Notes: generated by a model not told the origin, from the sequence alone. A stretch of 19,833 nt of DNA from an uncultured Bacteroidales bacterium (GCA_937915785.1 CALGGY010000044.1:1-19833), one strand, 5' to 3'; counted from the first letter of the stretch, positions 1 to 6,596 are shown. Made by a program: numbers and translations.

Positions 1-54
1 GTCAAACAAGCCCATATTGCCTTGCGTTTTGTATTCTTGCTTTTTGAGTTCCAT
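1..54 (-). CDS. Putative transposase N-terminus (partial, runs off left edge)
   Basis: Read on the minus strand, an ATG at 54-52 opens a frame that stays open to the window edge and encodes MELKKQEYKTQGNMGLFD. The NMGLFD segment resembles the opening of IS5/IS1182-type transposases from Bacteroidota as I recall them; this rests on 18 residues only. A minus-strand promoter of the phylum's type lies just upstream (74-104), which supports a real gene start. No terminal inverted repeat could be identified, because the other end of any insertion sequence lies outside the window. The gene could also be another short-leader protein. Confidence 0.45.
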   Translation of the reverse strand, partial: MELKKQEYKTQGNMGLFD

Positions 55-73
55 ATCCGTATCAAATATAATG

Positions 74-104
74 CAAAAATACGAATAATTATTTGATTGA
101 CAAC
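74..104 (-). promoter_or_regulatory. Bacteroidota-type promoter for the left-edge gene
   Basis: On the minus strand TATTTTTG (81-74) matches the -7 consensus TAnnTTTG exactly. GTTG (104-101) lies 19 bp upstream and matches three of four bases of the -33 TTTG box. The start codon at 54 is about 20 bp downstream of the -7 element. Confidence 0.6.
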
Positions 105-316
105 GATTTAAGCTGTTTAGTTATGCACAAAGTTTTCAACACCAGCACTTTGTGCGAATTAGTGATTTTAGGTACACTTTTCAAGTGTTTTTTAATTACA
201 AAACACTGTTATTCAAACAGTTTTAATTAGAAGTCCCCTGTAGTTGTTGAGATTGTGTGACACCGACATATTGGATGAAGTCGCACTATGTTCGGGAAAA
301 GACAACTATCCCCTCC
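105..316. other. Non-coding stretch with small inverted repeats
   Basis: I see no credible gene here. Three short inverted repeats are present. GCACAAAGT (125-133) pairs with ACTTTGTGC (147-155). AGTGTTTT (184-191) pairs with AAAACACT (200-207). ACTGTT (205-210) pairs with AACAGT (216-221). None has a clear T-tract. They could be part of the end of an insertion sequence or the leader of the left-edge gene. No target-site duplication was recognised. Confidence 0.4.
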
Positions 317-365
317 GCACCAAAAAAAGTGCAGTTTTGTTACAAAACTGCACTTTTTTTGGTGC
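317..365. terminator. Perfect 49-bp palindrome, probable bidirectional terminator
   Basis: Two 24-nt arms (317-340 and 342-365) are perfect reverse complements around a single T at 341. Each arm has an A7 or T7 run flanking the core GTGCAGTTTTGT/ACAAAACTGCAC, so on either strand an RNA hairpin would be followed by a U-run. It lies 88 bp beyond the stop codon of the minus-strand ATPase gene. Termination is inferred. The outer GCACC/GGTGC pairs extend the palindrome beyond what a terminator needs. Confidence 0.7.
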
Positions 366-453
366 AAACACTTTCCAATCCCACAAATTTACGGAACCAA
401 TTCCTTATTTTTGCCAAAAAAAAGGATGGCTGGGCATTGGAGACACTATTAAA

Positions 454-1668
454 TTAGATTAAGTTTGACGCCCAATCCCATACGGGAGTTACAGAAATGG
501 TTTTGCCATCCTCGACAATAATATCGCTTTGGTCGAAAGTGAGTATTATACCGTCGTTAATATTAAAGTCTTTCATCGCCGTTAGCAATCCATCAAGTTC
601 TCTGGTTTCGTTGTCGTGAGCAAGCTGGTAACAAACTTGTATGGCTTTTGTTGGCCGATTCTTTTCGCATATCAAAAAGTCGCACTCGTGGCCATTGTTA
701 TTATAATAGAATATCTGTCTCCACCGGCGGCGCAATTCGCAAAACACCATGTTTTCCAGCTTTCGCCCAATATCTCTCAAAACCGATGTGGTTACAGCAG
801 AATGCAATCCGTTGTCAACACAATACACTTTTCTGGGGCTTACCATCTGTGCTTTGGCAGAATACGAATAACGAGGCACAAAAGATAGCAAGTATGTTTG
901 TGACAAATACGAGAAGTATTCAAGAATAGTTTTGGCTGTTTTTACGTGCACAGACTGTGTCAGTTTATTAGCGGATACGAGGTTACCTACATTTGTAATC
1001 AAATAATAAGTGAGTTCCTGCAATGCCGACACATCTTTTACTCCATATCGAACGGATATGTCACGGAACAGGATGTCGTTGAGCAGAGATGCTAGTATTT
1101 CTTCGTCGCCAAATTTTAGAAACTGAGGAAACCCTCCAACATTGAGGTATTTGGCACTGGCATCCGCCGAAGGCATTATGCTTCGGAAACGGCAATATTC
1201 CATAAACGAGAATGGAAACAATTCTTTGGTGATATGCCGACCTGTGAGGCGAGTGCCTAATTCACGGCTGAGAAGTGATGCATTGGACCCTGTGATAATC
1301 ACACGTTGTCCTCGGTCCAAAGCGCTTCGCACATAACTTTCCCAGCCTTGTACAAATTGTATCTCGTCAAAAAACAATATCTGTGCACCAGTTTTATCCG
1401 ACAATTGGTCCAACAACACAAAATCTGATGGAGTAAAACCTGACATGCGCGGAGTGTCAAAATTGATATAAAGACACGGTTCTTTAGTGCGTTCTATAAC
1501 TTGCCCCATAAGTGTGCTTTTTCCACAGCGACGTATTCCTGATATAATGGTTGCAAACCCTTCCATTGGAGTCTCTACAGAGGAAACAAAAGATCGCTCC
1601 ATACCGGTATTTGTACTTATTCTCTCTCTTTGAGAATTTGTAACATTTTCCAAATCAGTGTATTTCAT
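454..1668 (-). CDS. AAA ATPase with DUF4143-type C-terminal domain
   Basis: This 404-residue protein has a Walker A motif GIRRCGKS (residues 44-51) and a Walker B motif ILFFDEIQ with D101 and E102. A downstream TGSNASLL segment resembles sensor 1. The C-terminal third contains VYCVDNGL, then ECDFLI and AIQVCY, the pattern of DUF4143 proteins, whose C-terminus resembles a PD-(D/E)xK nuclease fold. The cellular role of this large family is unknown; members are common as singletons in Bacteroidota genomes and on accessory DNA. The ATG at 1668 is favoured because a TATATTTG -7 element lies 28 bp upstream. The length is normal for the family and no frameshift is visible. The gene is transcribed away from the restriction-modification operon and appears to be monocistronic. 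Confidence 0.85.
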   Translation of the reverse strand: MKYTDLENVTNSQRERISTNTGMERSFVSSVETPMEGFATIISGIRRCGKSTLMGQVIERTKEPCLYINFDTPRMSGFTPSDFVLLDQLSDKTGAQILFFDEIQFVQGWESYVRSALDRGQRVIITGSNASLLSRELGTRLTGRHITKELFPFSFMEYCRFRSIMPSADASAKYLNVGGFPQFLKFGDEEILASLLNDILFRDISVRYGVKDVSALQELTYYLITNVGNLVSANKLTQSVHVKTAKTILEYFSYLSQTYLLSFVPRYSYSAKAQMVSPRKVYCVDNGLHSAVTTSVLRDIGRKLENMVFCELRRRWRQIFYYNNNGHECDFLICEKNRPTKAIQVCYQLAHDNETRELDGLLTAMKDFNINDGIILTFDQSDIIVEDGKTISVTPVWDWASNLI

Positions 1669-1695
1669 ATTATTGTCGTTAGTTCATCTATTTTG

Positions 1696-1703
1696 CAAAT
1701 ATA
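1696..1703 (-). promoter_or_regulatory. -7 element of the AAA ATPase promoter
   Basis: On the minus strand TATATTTG (1703-1696) is an exact TAnnTTTG match, 28 bp before the ATG at 1668. No clean TTTG -33 box lies at the usual spacing. That position is instead occupied by AT-rich near-palindromes (1706-1747). Confidence 0.6.
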
Positions 1704-1705
1704 CG

Positions 1706-1747
1706 TTTTTATTTCAAATAAAAAAAACTTTTTATTTCGAATAAAAA
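1706..1747. repeat. Two 19-bp near-palindromic repeats, candidate operators
   Basis: TTTTTATTTCAAATAAAAA (1706-1724) and TTTTTATTTCGAATAAAAA (1729-1747) differ at one base and are each nearly self-complementary. They are centred 23 bp apart, about two helical turns. They lie immediately upstream of the -7 element of the ATPase promoter, across the -33 region. This is the arrangement expected for a dimeric repressor or activator, but no binding protein can be named from the window. Confidence 0.45.
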
Positions 1748-1812
1748 CAAAGCTCAATAGAAGTAGGGTTGGCACAGTTAAGCGTGTCCAAAATGCCATT
1801 TGCGACATTTAT

Positions 1813-1843
1813 TTTGTTGTTTTAGAAAAAAATAGTAATTTTG
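1813..1843 (+). promoter_or_regulatory. Promoter of the restriction-modification operon
   Basis: TTTG (1813-1816), 19 bp, then TAATTTTG (1836-1843) is a full match to the Bacteroidota housekeeping promoter. Transcription would start near 1850, giving a leader of about 345 nt before the first methyltransferase codon at 2197. I see no nearer plus-strand promoter of similar quality. Confidence 0.7.
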
Positions 1844-1987
1844 CAGAGCCGATTGGAGGTCGTGTTTACTTTTTTGAACAGCCTTTATTATTCGGCAAAA
1901 TAATGTTAAACAAACACATAGAATTAGAGGAAAGAAAAAAGAAACTAACATATTATAAACCATAGCGTTTGCTAATTATTCAGCGCT

Positions 1988-2102
1988 GCTTCGAAACCTG
2001 AGAAATTTCAAAAGTATTGATTGTGAATAAGTATGCGAACGTCTGCGCTTTGCGTGGACGCGACTTATCAATCAATACGGGCAATTCTCAGGGCCTCGAA
2101 GC
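1988..2102 (+). ncRNA. Long imperfect stem-loop in the R-M leader (class unknown)
   Basis: Five to six stacked helices can form: 1988-1994 with 2096-2102 (7 bp); 1997-2004 with 2085-2092 (8 bp); 2014-2023 with 2069-2078 (10 bp); 2027-2032 with 2063-2068 (6 bp); 2040-2048 with 2052-2060 (9 bp, two G-U pairs) around a UUU loop. Small bulges separate them. The extent of pairing is well above chance. I do not recognise a known RNA family. It could be an attenuator arm, a small mobile element with inverted ends, or a protein-binding site. The basal arm is shared with the downstream terminator hairpin. Confidence 0.45.
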
Positions 2103-2131
2103 GTGGATAAGACAAAGTCCACGCTTCTTTT
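2098..2131 (+). terminator. Terminator-like hairpin within the leader
   Basis: GAAGCGTGGA (2098-2107) and TCCACGCTTC (2118-2127) form a perfect 10-bp stem with a 10-nt loop, followed by TTTT (2128-2131). The short U-tract suggests partial termination or attenuation. It sits about 65 bp before the methyltransferase start and downstream of the only clear promoter, so it would control entry into the operon. Alternatively it is a relic terminator of a lost upstream gene. Confidence 0.5.
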
Positions 2132-2196
2132 ATGGCCAAAGAAATTGCCCGTAAGCTGAAGGGGGTAAGCCAAACGCCATAAAACGTATAGCGCAA

Positions 2197-3219
2197 ATGG
2201 GCAATTCACAACGAACAACCATAGGCAAGAGACGATACATAGGTTGTAAAGCAAAACTTGCCGATTGGATTATGCAGACAATTGATGCAGAAACCAACAA
2301 TGCCAATAGTTTTTGCGACATATTTGCTGGCACTGCAATTATTTCAGATATAGCGATAAAGAGGTACAACAAAGTCATTATCAACGACTTTCTTTATTCA
2401 AACAATATCATCTACAAGGCTTTCTATGGTGTTGGCAGTGTAGATGATGCAAAGTTGGTGTCTTACATTGATACCTTCAATCAATTAAATTCGGAAAAGT
2501 TACCAGACAATTATTTTTCAGATAACTACGGGAATAAATTCTTTGATTATCAGACGGCTAAGAAGATTGGTTACATACGTGATGAGATAGAATCCCAAAA
2601 AGAGTCGTTGTCGGAGAAAGAGTATTGCGTTTTGCTCGCCTCGCTAATTTACAGCATTGATAAAATTGCCAACACTCTCGGACATTATGAGGCATACATA
2701 AAAAAAGAGATAAAACCACAGGTTCTTAATCTTAATCTCATTAATTATCAGATTATTGAAAAAGCTGATATATACCGAGAAGATTCCAATAAACTTGCGA
2801 ATGAGATAGTTGCTGACATTTTCTACATCGACCCACCATACAACTCAAGGCAGTACAGCCGTTTCTATCATCTTTATGAAAATTTGGTAAAATGGAACAA
2901 ACCGATATTAAGCGGTGCTGCCATGAAACCTGCAAAGGAAAACATGAGCGAATATTGCTCATCGAGAGCGCCAAAAGCGTTTGATGATTTAATTACTCAT
3001 CTGAATACTAAATATATAGCCGTTTCGTACAACAATACTTATCACTCAAAAAGCAGTTCATCGAGAAACAAAATTACTCTTGAAGAGATAACCGAAATTC
3101 TGTCGAAACGTGGTGAAACAAAGGTTTTTGAGCATTCACATCAGTATTTCAATGCTGGAAAAACCAATTTCGACAATCACAAAGAACTTCTATTTATAAC
3201 TAAAGTCGATGAAGAATAA
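2197..3219 (+). CDS. D12-class DNA adenine N6-methyltransferase, R-M subunit 1
   Basis: This 340-residue enzyme would transfer a methyl group from S-adenosylmethionine to adenine N6 in one strand of the recognition site. Motif X is seen as KRRYIGCKAKL (about 11-21), the SAM-binding motif I as FCDIFAGT (39-46), and catalytic motif IV as DPPYNSRQY starting at D212. The DPPYNSRQY form recalls methyltransferases of Type IIS systems such as FokI. The ATG at 2197 is the only reasonable start: the frame upstream lacks ATG, and motif X begins within 11 residues. Its 3' end overlaps the second methyltransferase by 11 bp, indicating coupled translation. The start codon lies in a GGGCAATT sequence that is complementary to part of the leader. 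The exact target sequence cannot be read from the protein. Confidence 0.9.
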   Translation: MGNSQRTTIGKRRYIGCKAKLADWIMQTIDAETNNANSFCDIFAGTAIISDIAIKRYNKVIINDFLYSNNIIYKAFYGVGSVDDAKLVSYIDTFNQLNSEKLPDNYFSDNYGNKFFDYQTAKKIGYIRDEIESQKESLSEKEYCVLLASLIYSIDKIANTLGHYEAYIKKEIKPQVLNLNLINYQIIEKADIYREDSNKLANEIVADIFYIDPPYNSRQYSRFYHLYENLVKWNKPILSGAAMKPAKENMSEYCSSRAPKAFDDLITHLNTKYIAVSYNNTYHSKSSSSRNKITLEEITEILSKRGETKVFEHSHQYFNAGKTNFDNHKELLFITKVDEE

Positions 3220-4114
3220 TGTTGTTCGTTCGCCATTATTCTATGTTGGCGATAAGTATAAGTTAATCAGAGAGATAAAGAACCATTTCCCCAATAACAT
3301 TCAACGATTTGTGGAGCCGTTTGTTGGTGGAGGTTCTGTATTTATGAATGTAGATGCTAAAGAGTTTCTGCTCAACGATTTGGATTCAAATATCATCGCA
3401 ATTCATCAGATGCTCTGCCATTATGCGACAAATACCGATGATTTTTTCAGTAAAGTTGACGCTTTGGTTGAACGATACGGATTGTCTTGTTCATACAAAA
3501 AAGACATTGTACCCAATGAACTGAAAAAAGAGTTTGTAAAGACATTCTACGCAAGATTCAATAAGGCTGGCTACGAAAAATTACGAGACGACTACAATAA
3601 ATCGACCAGCCGAGATGTCTTTATTCTCTATGTGTTGCTCATATATGGCTTCAACCGAATGATTCGATTCAACAAACAAGGCAATTTCAATCTGCCTGTT
3701 GGCAATGTGGATATGAATCAGAATACCATAAATGCTCTAAACGACTATTTTAATCTGGTAATTACAAAACTGCCAAGGTGGTACAACTTTGATTTTGAGC
3801 AATTTATAGATGAAATATATTTGGGTCCAAACGACTTGATATATCTTGACCCACCATATTTGATAACATTCAGCGAGTACAATAAATATTGGAACGATGA
3901 GACAGAGATTCGGTTGCTCAATTTACTTAACAGACTGAATGACAACAATATCCGCTTTGCTATTTCTAATGTTACGCACTACAAGGGTAAAGTAAATGAA
4001 ATCTTTCTCGAATGGTCGCAACAATATCATTCTCACCCAATCAAGAGTAACTATATCAGTTACCACGACAATACGACAAAAACATTCACCGAAGTATTAA
4101 TAACAAATTATTGA
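3209..4114 (+). CDS. D12-class (Dam-like) DNA adenine methyltransferase, R-M subunit 2
   Basis: This 301-residue protein has the compact Dam/DpnII-type layout: motif X RSPLFYVGDKYKL (about 7-19), motif I FVEPFVGGGS (34-43) and catalytic motif IV DPPY with D214. It diverges clearly from the first methyltransferase, so the pair is not a recent duplication. In Type IIS systems with asymmetric sites, each strand usually needs its own methylation activity, which explains two enzymes beside one nuclease. The ATG at 3209 lies inside the end of the preceding gene. The stop at 4112-4114 is two bases before the endonuclease ATG. Its length is typical for the family. Confidence 0.92.
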   Translation: MKNNVVRSPLFYVGDKYKLIREIKNHFPNNIQRFVEPFVGGGSVFMNVDAKEFLLNDLDSNIIAIHQMLCHYATNTDDFFSKVDALVERYGLSCSYKKDIVPNELKKEFVKTFYARFNKAGYEKLRDDYNKSTSRDVFILYVLLIYGFNRMIRFNKQGNFNLPVGNVDMNQNTINALNDYFNLVITKLPRWYNFDFEQFIDEIYLGPNDLIYLDPPYLITFSEYNKYWNDETEIRLLNLLNRLNDNNIRFAISNVTHYKGKVNEIFLEWSQQYHSHPIKSNYISYHDNTTKTFTEVLITNY

Positions 4115-4116
4115 CT

Positions 4117-5775
4117 ATGCCACGATTAAAATATAAACCATTGCTTTATACAACAACAATGCGCAACCCAGAACGTTTGAAATTTATGCTATTTGTTCTC
4201 GCAAAATTCAGTGGACAGACTTTGGACGACGATTTGGCTACAAAAATATTTGGCGAAACAATCCGTTATGGCTTATATCGTCCAACAAAAAAAAGCAAAT
4301 CAATTAAGCAGAAATGGTCAACTACGCCAAATGGCGTTTTCAGCGAGTATATTTTGAATGACGAAGAAGTTTTGTTTATGCTTCAAAACAATCCTCAAAA
4401 ACACAAAGAGGCAGGCTTTGGTTGGGGTTTTCCGTCAAGATTTGCAACAATTTACGACCTGACAAAAGAGTTAGGGTTAGCATATTTCACACCACAAAAG
4501 CCTATTGTTATTTCTGAGTTGGGCGAACATCTTTTGAAGTCGATAGAGGTGAATGTCAGTGGGGAAGAGATACAATACGAAATAGTCAATTCCGAATATG
4601 AGCAACAAGTATTTCTGCAAGCAATGGCAAAATCGCAGCGCAAAAATCCGTTTGTTCGGGTGCTCAACGACAATATTCCTTTGATTTTGCTATTGCAAAC
4701 GATAAAGTTGCTCAACACCGACCCGAAACAAAATGGGGCAGGAATCTCGCGTAAGGAATTGCCATTGTTGATTTTTTGGAAGGATAACAACGCAAAAGAC
4801 TTGTATAATAGAATTGTAGAATTGAGAAAACTTTGGGGCTATAATCCTTCAGATGAGACGATTATCGATATTTGTATCAATGAGATAATGGAAGGGCAGT
4901 ACAAAAAGTTCGACCCTCAGTCAATAATGGTTGATTATGTCGATGAGTTTATCCGAAAAATGCGCATCACTGGTTTGATTTCTCTGCGAGGAGCGGGACG
5001 TTTTATCGATATAAACAAAAACGAGTTGGATAAAGTTGAGTATGTAATACGTCAATATTCTAATTATAAACATTTTACAAGCGAAATTGCATATTTTAAC
5101 CATATTGCTTCACTTGACAAAAACTTAATAGAGATAAAGGCAAAGCCAGTAACAACAACCAATGCTGAACAATTGCTGACAAATTGGCTCAATCAGTATG
5201 CTTGGGATACTATCAAAAAAGAATTGGCAATATTGGCATCAGGAGGGGCAAGCAAAGATGCGGTTTTGAAGTTTATTGCGGCTCCTACACGATTGGAATT
5301 TCTGACAGCGTTGGCAATAAAATCCCAAATTCCTAATGTTCGGGTTTTGCCAAATTATAGTTGCGATGACGAAGGTTTGCCAACTTCTACGGCTGGCGGT
5401 AACAAAGGCGATATTGAATGTTATGAACAACAAAAAGGAATTTTGGTAGAAGTAACAATGGCTACCGGGCGACAGCAAACAATAATGGAAGTATGGCCCA
5501 TTGAACGACATCTGACGGACTTTCAGCGAGATAGAAAGGCTCAATGCGTATTTGTCGCACCGTCAATATTTAGTGACAGCGTAAGACAAATACAATTTGT
5601 TAGTTATCAGTCAAATGGCGAAAGGAAAATTCGTCCATACGCCATACATGAGTTTGTGGATTATTTAGAAACAGCCCAACAACTCTACACTGATAACGCT
5701 TACAATATTGGTGTTGGACATTCCTCAACCAACAATCTCGCCGCCGAATCGCCAGCACCATACGGCAAGAATTGA
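4117..5775 (+). CDS. AlwI/MlyI-family Type IIS restriction endonuclease
   Basis: This 552-residue protein belongs to the AlwI family (PF09491), which includes AlwI, MlyI, PleI and the nickase Nt.BstNBI. The N-terminus contains TTTMRNPERL. The catalytic region reads GNKGDIE, then VEVTMATGRQQ, then a glutamate and ERHL. With this start, D432, E445, E458 and H465 follow the spacing I recall for the BspD6I/BstNBI active site (D456, E469, E482, H489). The same pattern, VEVTM.SG followed by RHL, is recalled from MlyI. A TTG at 4111 could extend the frame by two residues, but the ATG at 4117 is the better start, two bases after the methyltransferase stop. It would cut unmodified DNA a few bases from its site. 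Family members recognise GGATC- or GAGTC-like sites; the specificity here is unknown. Confidence 0.88.
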   Translation: MPRLKYKPLLYTTTMRNPERLKFMLFVLAKFSGQTLDDDLATKIFGETIRYGLYRPTKKSKSIKQKWSTTPNGVFSEYILNDEEVLFMLQNNPQKHKEAGFGWGFPSRFATIYDLTKELGLAYFTPQKPIVISELGEHLLKSIEVNVSGEEIQYEIVNSEYEQQVFLQAMAKSQRKNPFVRVLNDNIPLILLLQTIKLLNTDPKQNGAGISRKELPLLIFWKDNNAKDLYNRIVELRKLWGYNPSDETIIDICINEIMEGQYKKFDPQSIMVDYVDEFIRKMRITGLISLRGAGRFIDINKNELDKVEYVIRQYSNYKHFTSEIAYFNHIASLDKNLIEIKAKPVTTTNAEQLLTNWLNQYAWDTIKKELAILASGGASKDAVLKFIAAPTRLEFLTALAIKSQIPNVRVLPNYSCDDEGLPTSTAGGNKGDIECYEQQKGILVEVTMATGRQQTIMEVWPIERHLTDFQRDRKAQCVFVAPSIFSDSVRQIQFVSYQSNGERKIRPYAIHEFVDYLETAQQLYTDNAYNIGVGHSSTNNLAAESPAPYGKN

Positions 5776-5779
5776 TGTA

Positions 5780-5828
5780 ATTTCCCCGCCCCCAACTCGC
5801 CCCGATTCCGAGTTTCGTGCGGGGAAAT
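5780..5828 (+). terminator. Composite hairpin after the R-M operon
   Basis: ATTTCCCCGC (5780-5789) pairs perfectly with GCGGGGAAAT (5819-5828). Inside it AACTCG (5794-5799) pairs with CGAGTT (5809-5814). The hairpin begins five bases after the endonuclease stop codon. There is no clean U-run after it, so intrinsic termination is plausible but not certain. It also marks the change from AT-rich to GC-rich DNA. Confidence 0.55.
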
Positions 5829-5938
5829 GTCGTAAATATATCCTTTTGCTATTTCAATTTCCCATACCCTTCCTCCGTCGCCGCCTCAAGCCGCCTCAAT
5901 TTTTCCTAACACGCCGCTTTCGCAAATTGCGGCAAATG

Positions 5939-6310
5939 TCATTTCACCAACACCAAGCGCAGGCCGACGGCATTGCTGGCATATTCGGGACGGCAGACGC
6001 CACGGTCGTAAACCAAACAGAACTTGCCGCCACGGTTCCACACGCCGTCGATGCCCATCATGAACTCACCGCCTTCCACCAACTGCATCCTGAACGTGAC
6101 ATCGCAAACCGTTACGGTTTGCACTTCATCGACAAACTGGGCCTTGGCTATCGACGACACCACCAGCACCACCACCAGCACCGGAGCTATCCCCTTGAGG
6201 GCACTCACAAACATCCTGCCCAATATGCCAATGCACGAAAGCCCGGGCGCCACCAGACCAAGAAAAACGCCCACCGCCAGTCCGCACAATATGCGAACCA
6301 CAAGGCTCAT
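5939..6310 (-). pseudogene. Chimeric SstT / FGE-like remnant ORF (123 codons)
   Basis: Residues 1 to about 48 (MSLVVRILCGLAVG, then GRMFVSALKGIAPVLV) match the first helices of the SstT sodium:serine/threonine symporter. From about residue 50 the protein reads as the end of a signal peptide (VVSSIAKAQ) and the start of a secreted formylglycine-generating-enzyme-like protein (VTFRMQLVEGGEFMMG). It then jumps to a typical C-terminal end (NRGG, then GLRLVLVK). Most of both parent proteins is missing. Upstream codons in frame (to about 6352) continue as IKQRIKRILDRWTS, which looks like the true SstT N-terminus with an ATA where ATG would be expected. The frame is still open and a good promoter remains, so a short secreted or membrane peptide cannot be excluded. 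I regard it as a deletion fusion. Confidence 0.6.
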
Positions 6311-6382
6311 CGACGTCCAACGGTCAAGTATCCGCTTTATCCGCTGTTTTATAACAACTGCTATTTTAAAAATTCAAGTCCG

Positions 6383-6413
6383 CAAAAATACAACTTTTCC
6401 GCCTAACGGCAAA
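6383..6413 (-). promoter_or_regulatory. Promoter of the chimeric remnant (former sstT promoter)
   Basis: On the minus strand TTTG (6413-6410), 19 bp, then TATTTTTG (6390-6383) is a full match to the Bacteroidota promoter. It is divergent from the promoter of the giant gene. Its quality suggests that the upstream end of the former gene is intact and only the coding part was lost. Confidence 0.6.
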
Positions 6414-6469
6414 TAATGCCGGCACAACACAAACACAAAAACGACAGAAAGCAACAAAAACAGGCCAAA

Positions 6470-6501
6470 TTTGTAAAATTGCAAAAAAAACATTATCTTT
6501 G
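6470..6501 (+). promoter_or_regulatory. Promoter of the giant T9SS cargo gene
   Basis: TTTG (6470-6473), 20 bp, then TATCTTTG (6494-6501) matches the -33/-7 consensus exactly. Transcription should begin near 6507, about 90 nt before the ATG at 6597. Confidence 0.75.
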
Positions 6502-6515
6502 CAGGTTATTTGTAT

Positions 6516-6553
6516 GTTGCCGAAAAAACGTGGGAAACGTTTTGGGTGGCAAC
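6516..6553 (+). other. 5' UTR stem-loop of the giant gene
   Basis: GTTGCC (6516-6521) pairs with GGCAAC (6548-6553), and inside it AAAACGT (6525-6531) pairs with ACGTTTT (6537-6543) around GGGAA. The hairpin would lie about 10 nt from the predicted transcript 5' end. Such 5'-terminal hairpins can protect long mRNAs from decay; that role is inferred. It has no T-tract. Confidence 0.5.
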
Positions 6554-6596
6554 GCTAAAACATTGTAAAACAGAAAGATAAAACCACATATACAAT

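Larger units (their letters stand above)
1844..2196 (+). other. Long structured leader of the R-M operon
   Basis: No convincing gene lies in this stretch. A 20-codon frame (1903-1965) and a 16-codon frame (2132-2182) exist but lack a recognisable product. The 3' half is dominated by long-range complementarity. A long hairpin spans 1988-2102. A terminator-like hairpin (2098-2131) shares bases with it. ACGGGCAATT (2077-2086) can pair with AATTGCCCGT (2143-2152), forming a second fold around the terminator hairpin. A leader with competing folds between a promoter and an operon suggests attenuation; this is inference. Confidence 0.5.

Noticed and set aside
244..462. Short plus-strand frames across the 317-365 palindrome
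   Set aside because: They are created by reading through the palindrome. No ribosome-binding context, promoter or recognisable protein is present.
1903..1965. 20-codon frame in the R-M leader as a regulatory leader peptide
   Set aside because: It is lysine-rich (ERKKKLTYYKP) but shows no clear translation signal and no run of one amino acid next to the terminator. It is mentioned only as part of the leader.
1984..2152. Retron msr-msd RNA or integron attC site
   Set aside because: No reverse transcriptase or integrase gene is in the window, and the attC core motifs (RYYYAAC/GTTRRRY) do not frame the stem. Folding alone is not enough.
2132..2182. 16-codon frame MAKEIARKLKGVSQTP
   Set aside because: Too short to judge. 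It begins inside the terminator tail and ends before the methyltransferase, with no known match.
4111..4116. TTG at 4111 as start of the endonuclease
   Set aside because: It would add two residues and overlap the methyltransferase stop. The ATG at 4117 is a stronger start and fits the operon spacing.
5708..6406. Plus-strand 232-codon frame after the endonuclease
   Set aside because: Its product is histidine-, proline- and arginine-rich low complexity and is antisense to the recognisable SstT/FGE remnant. It overlaps the end of the endonuclease gene.
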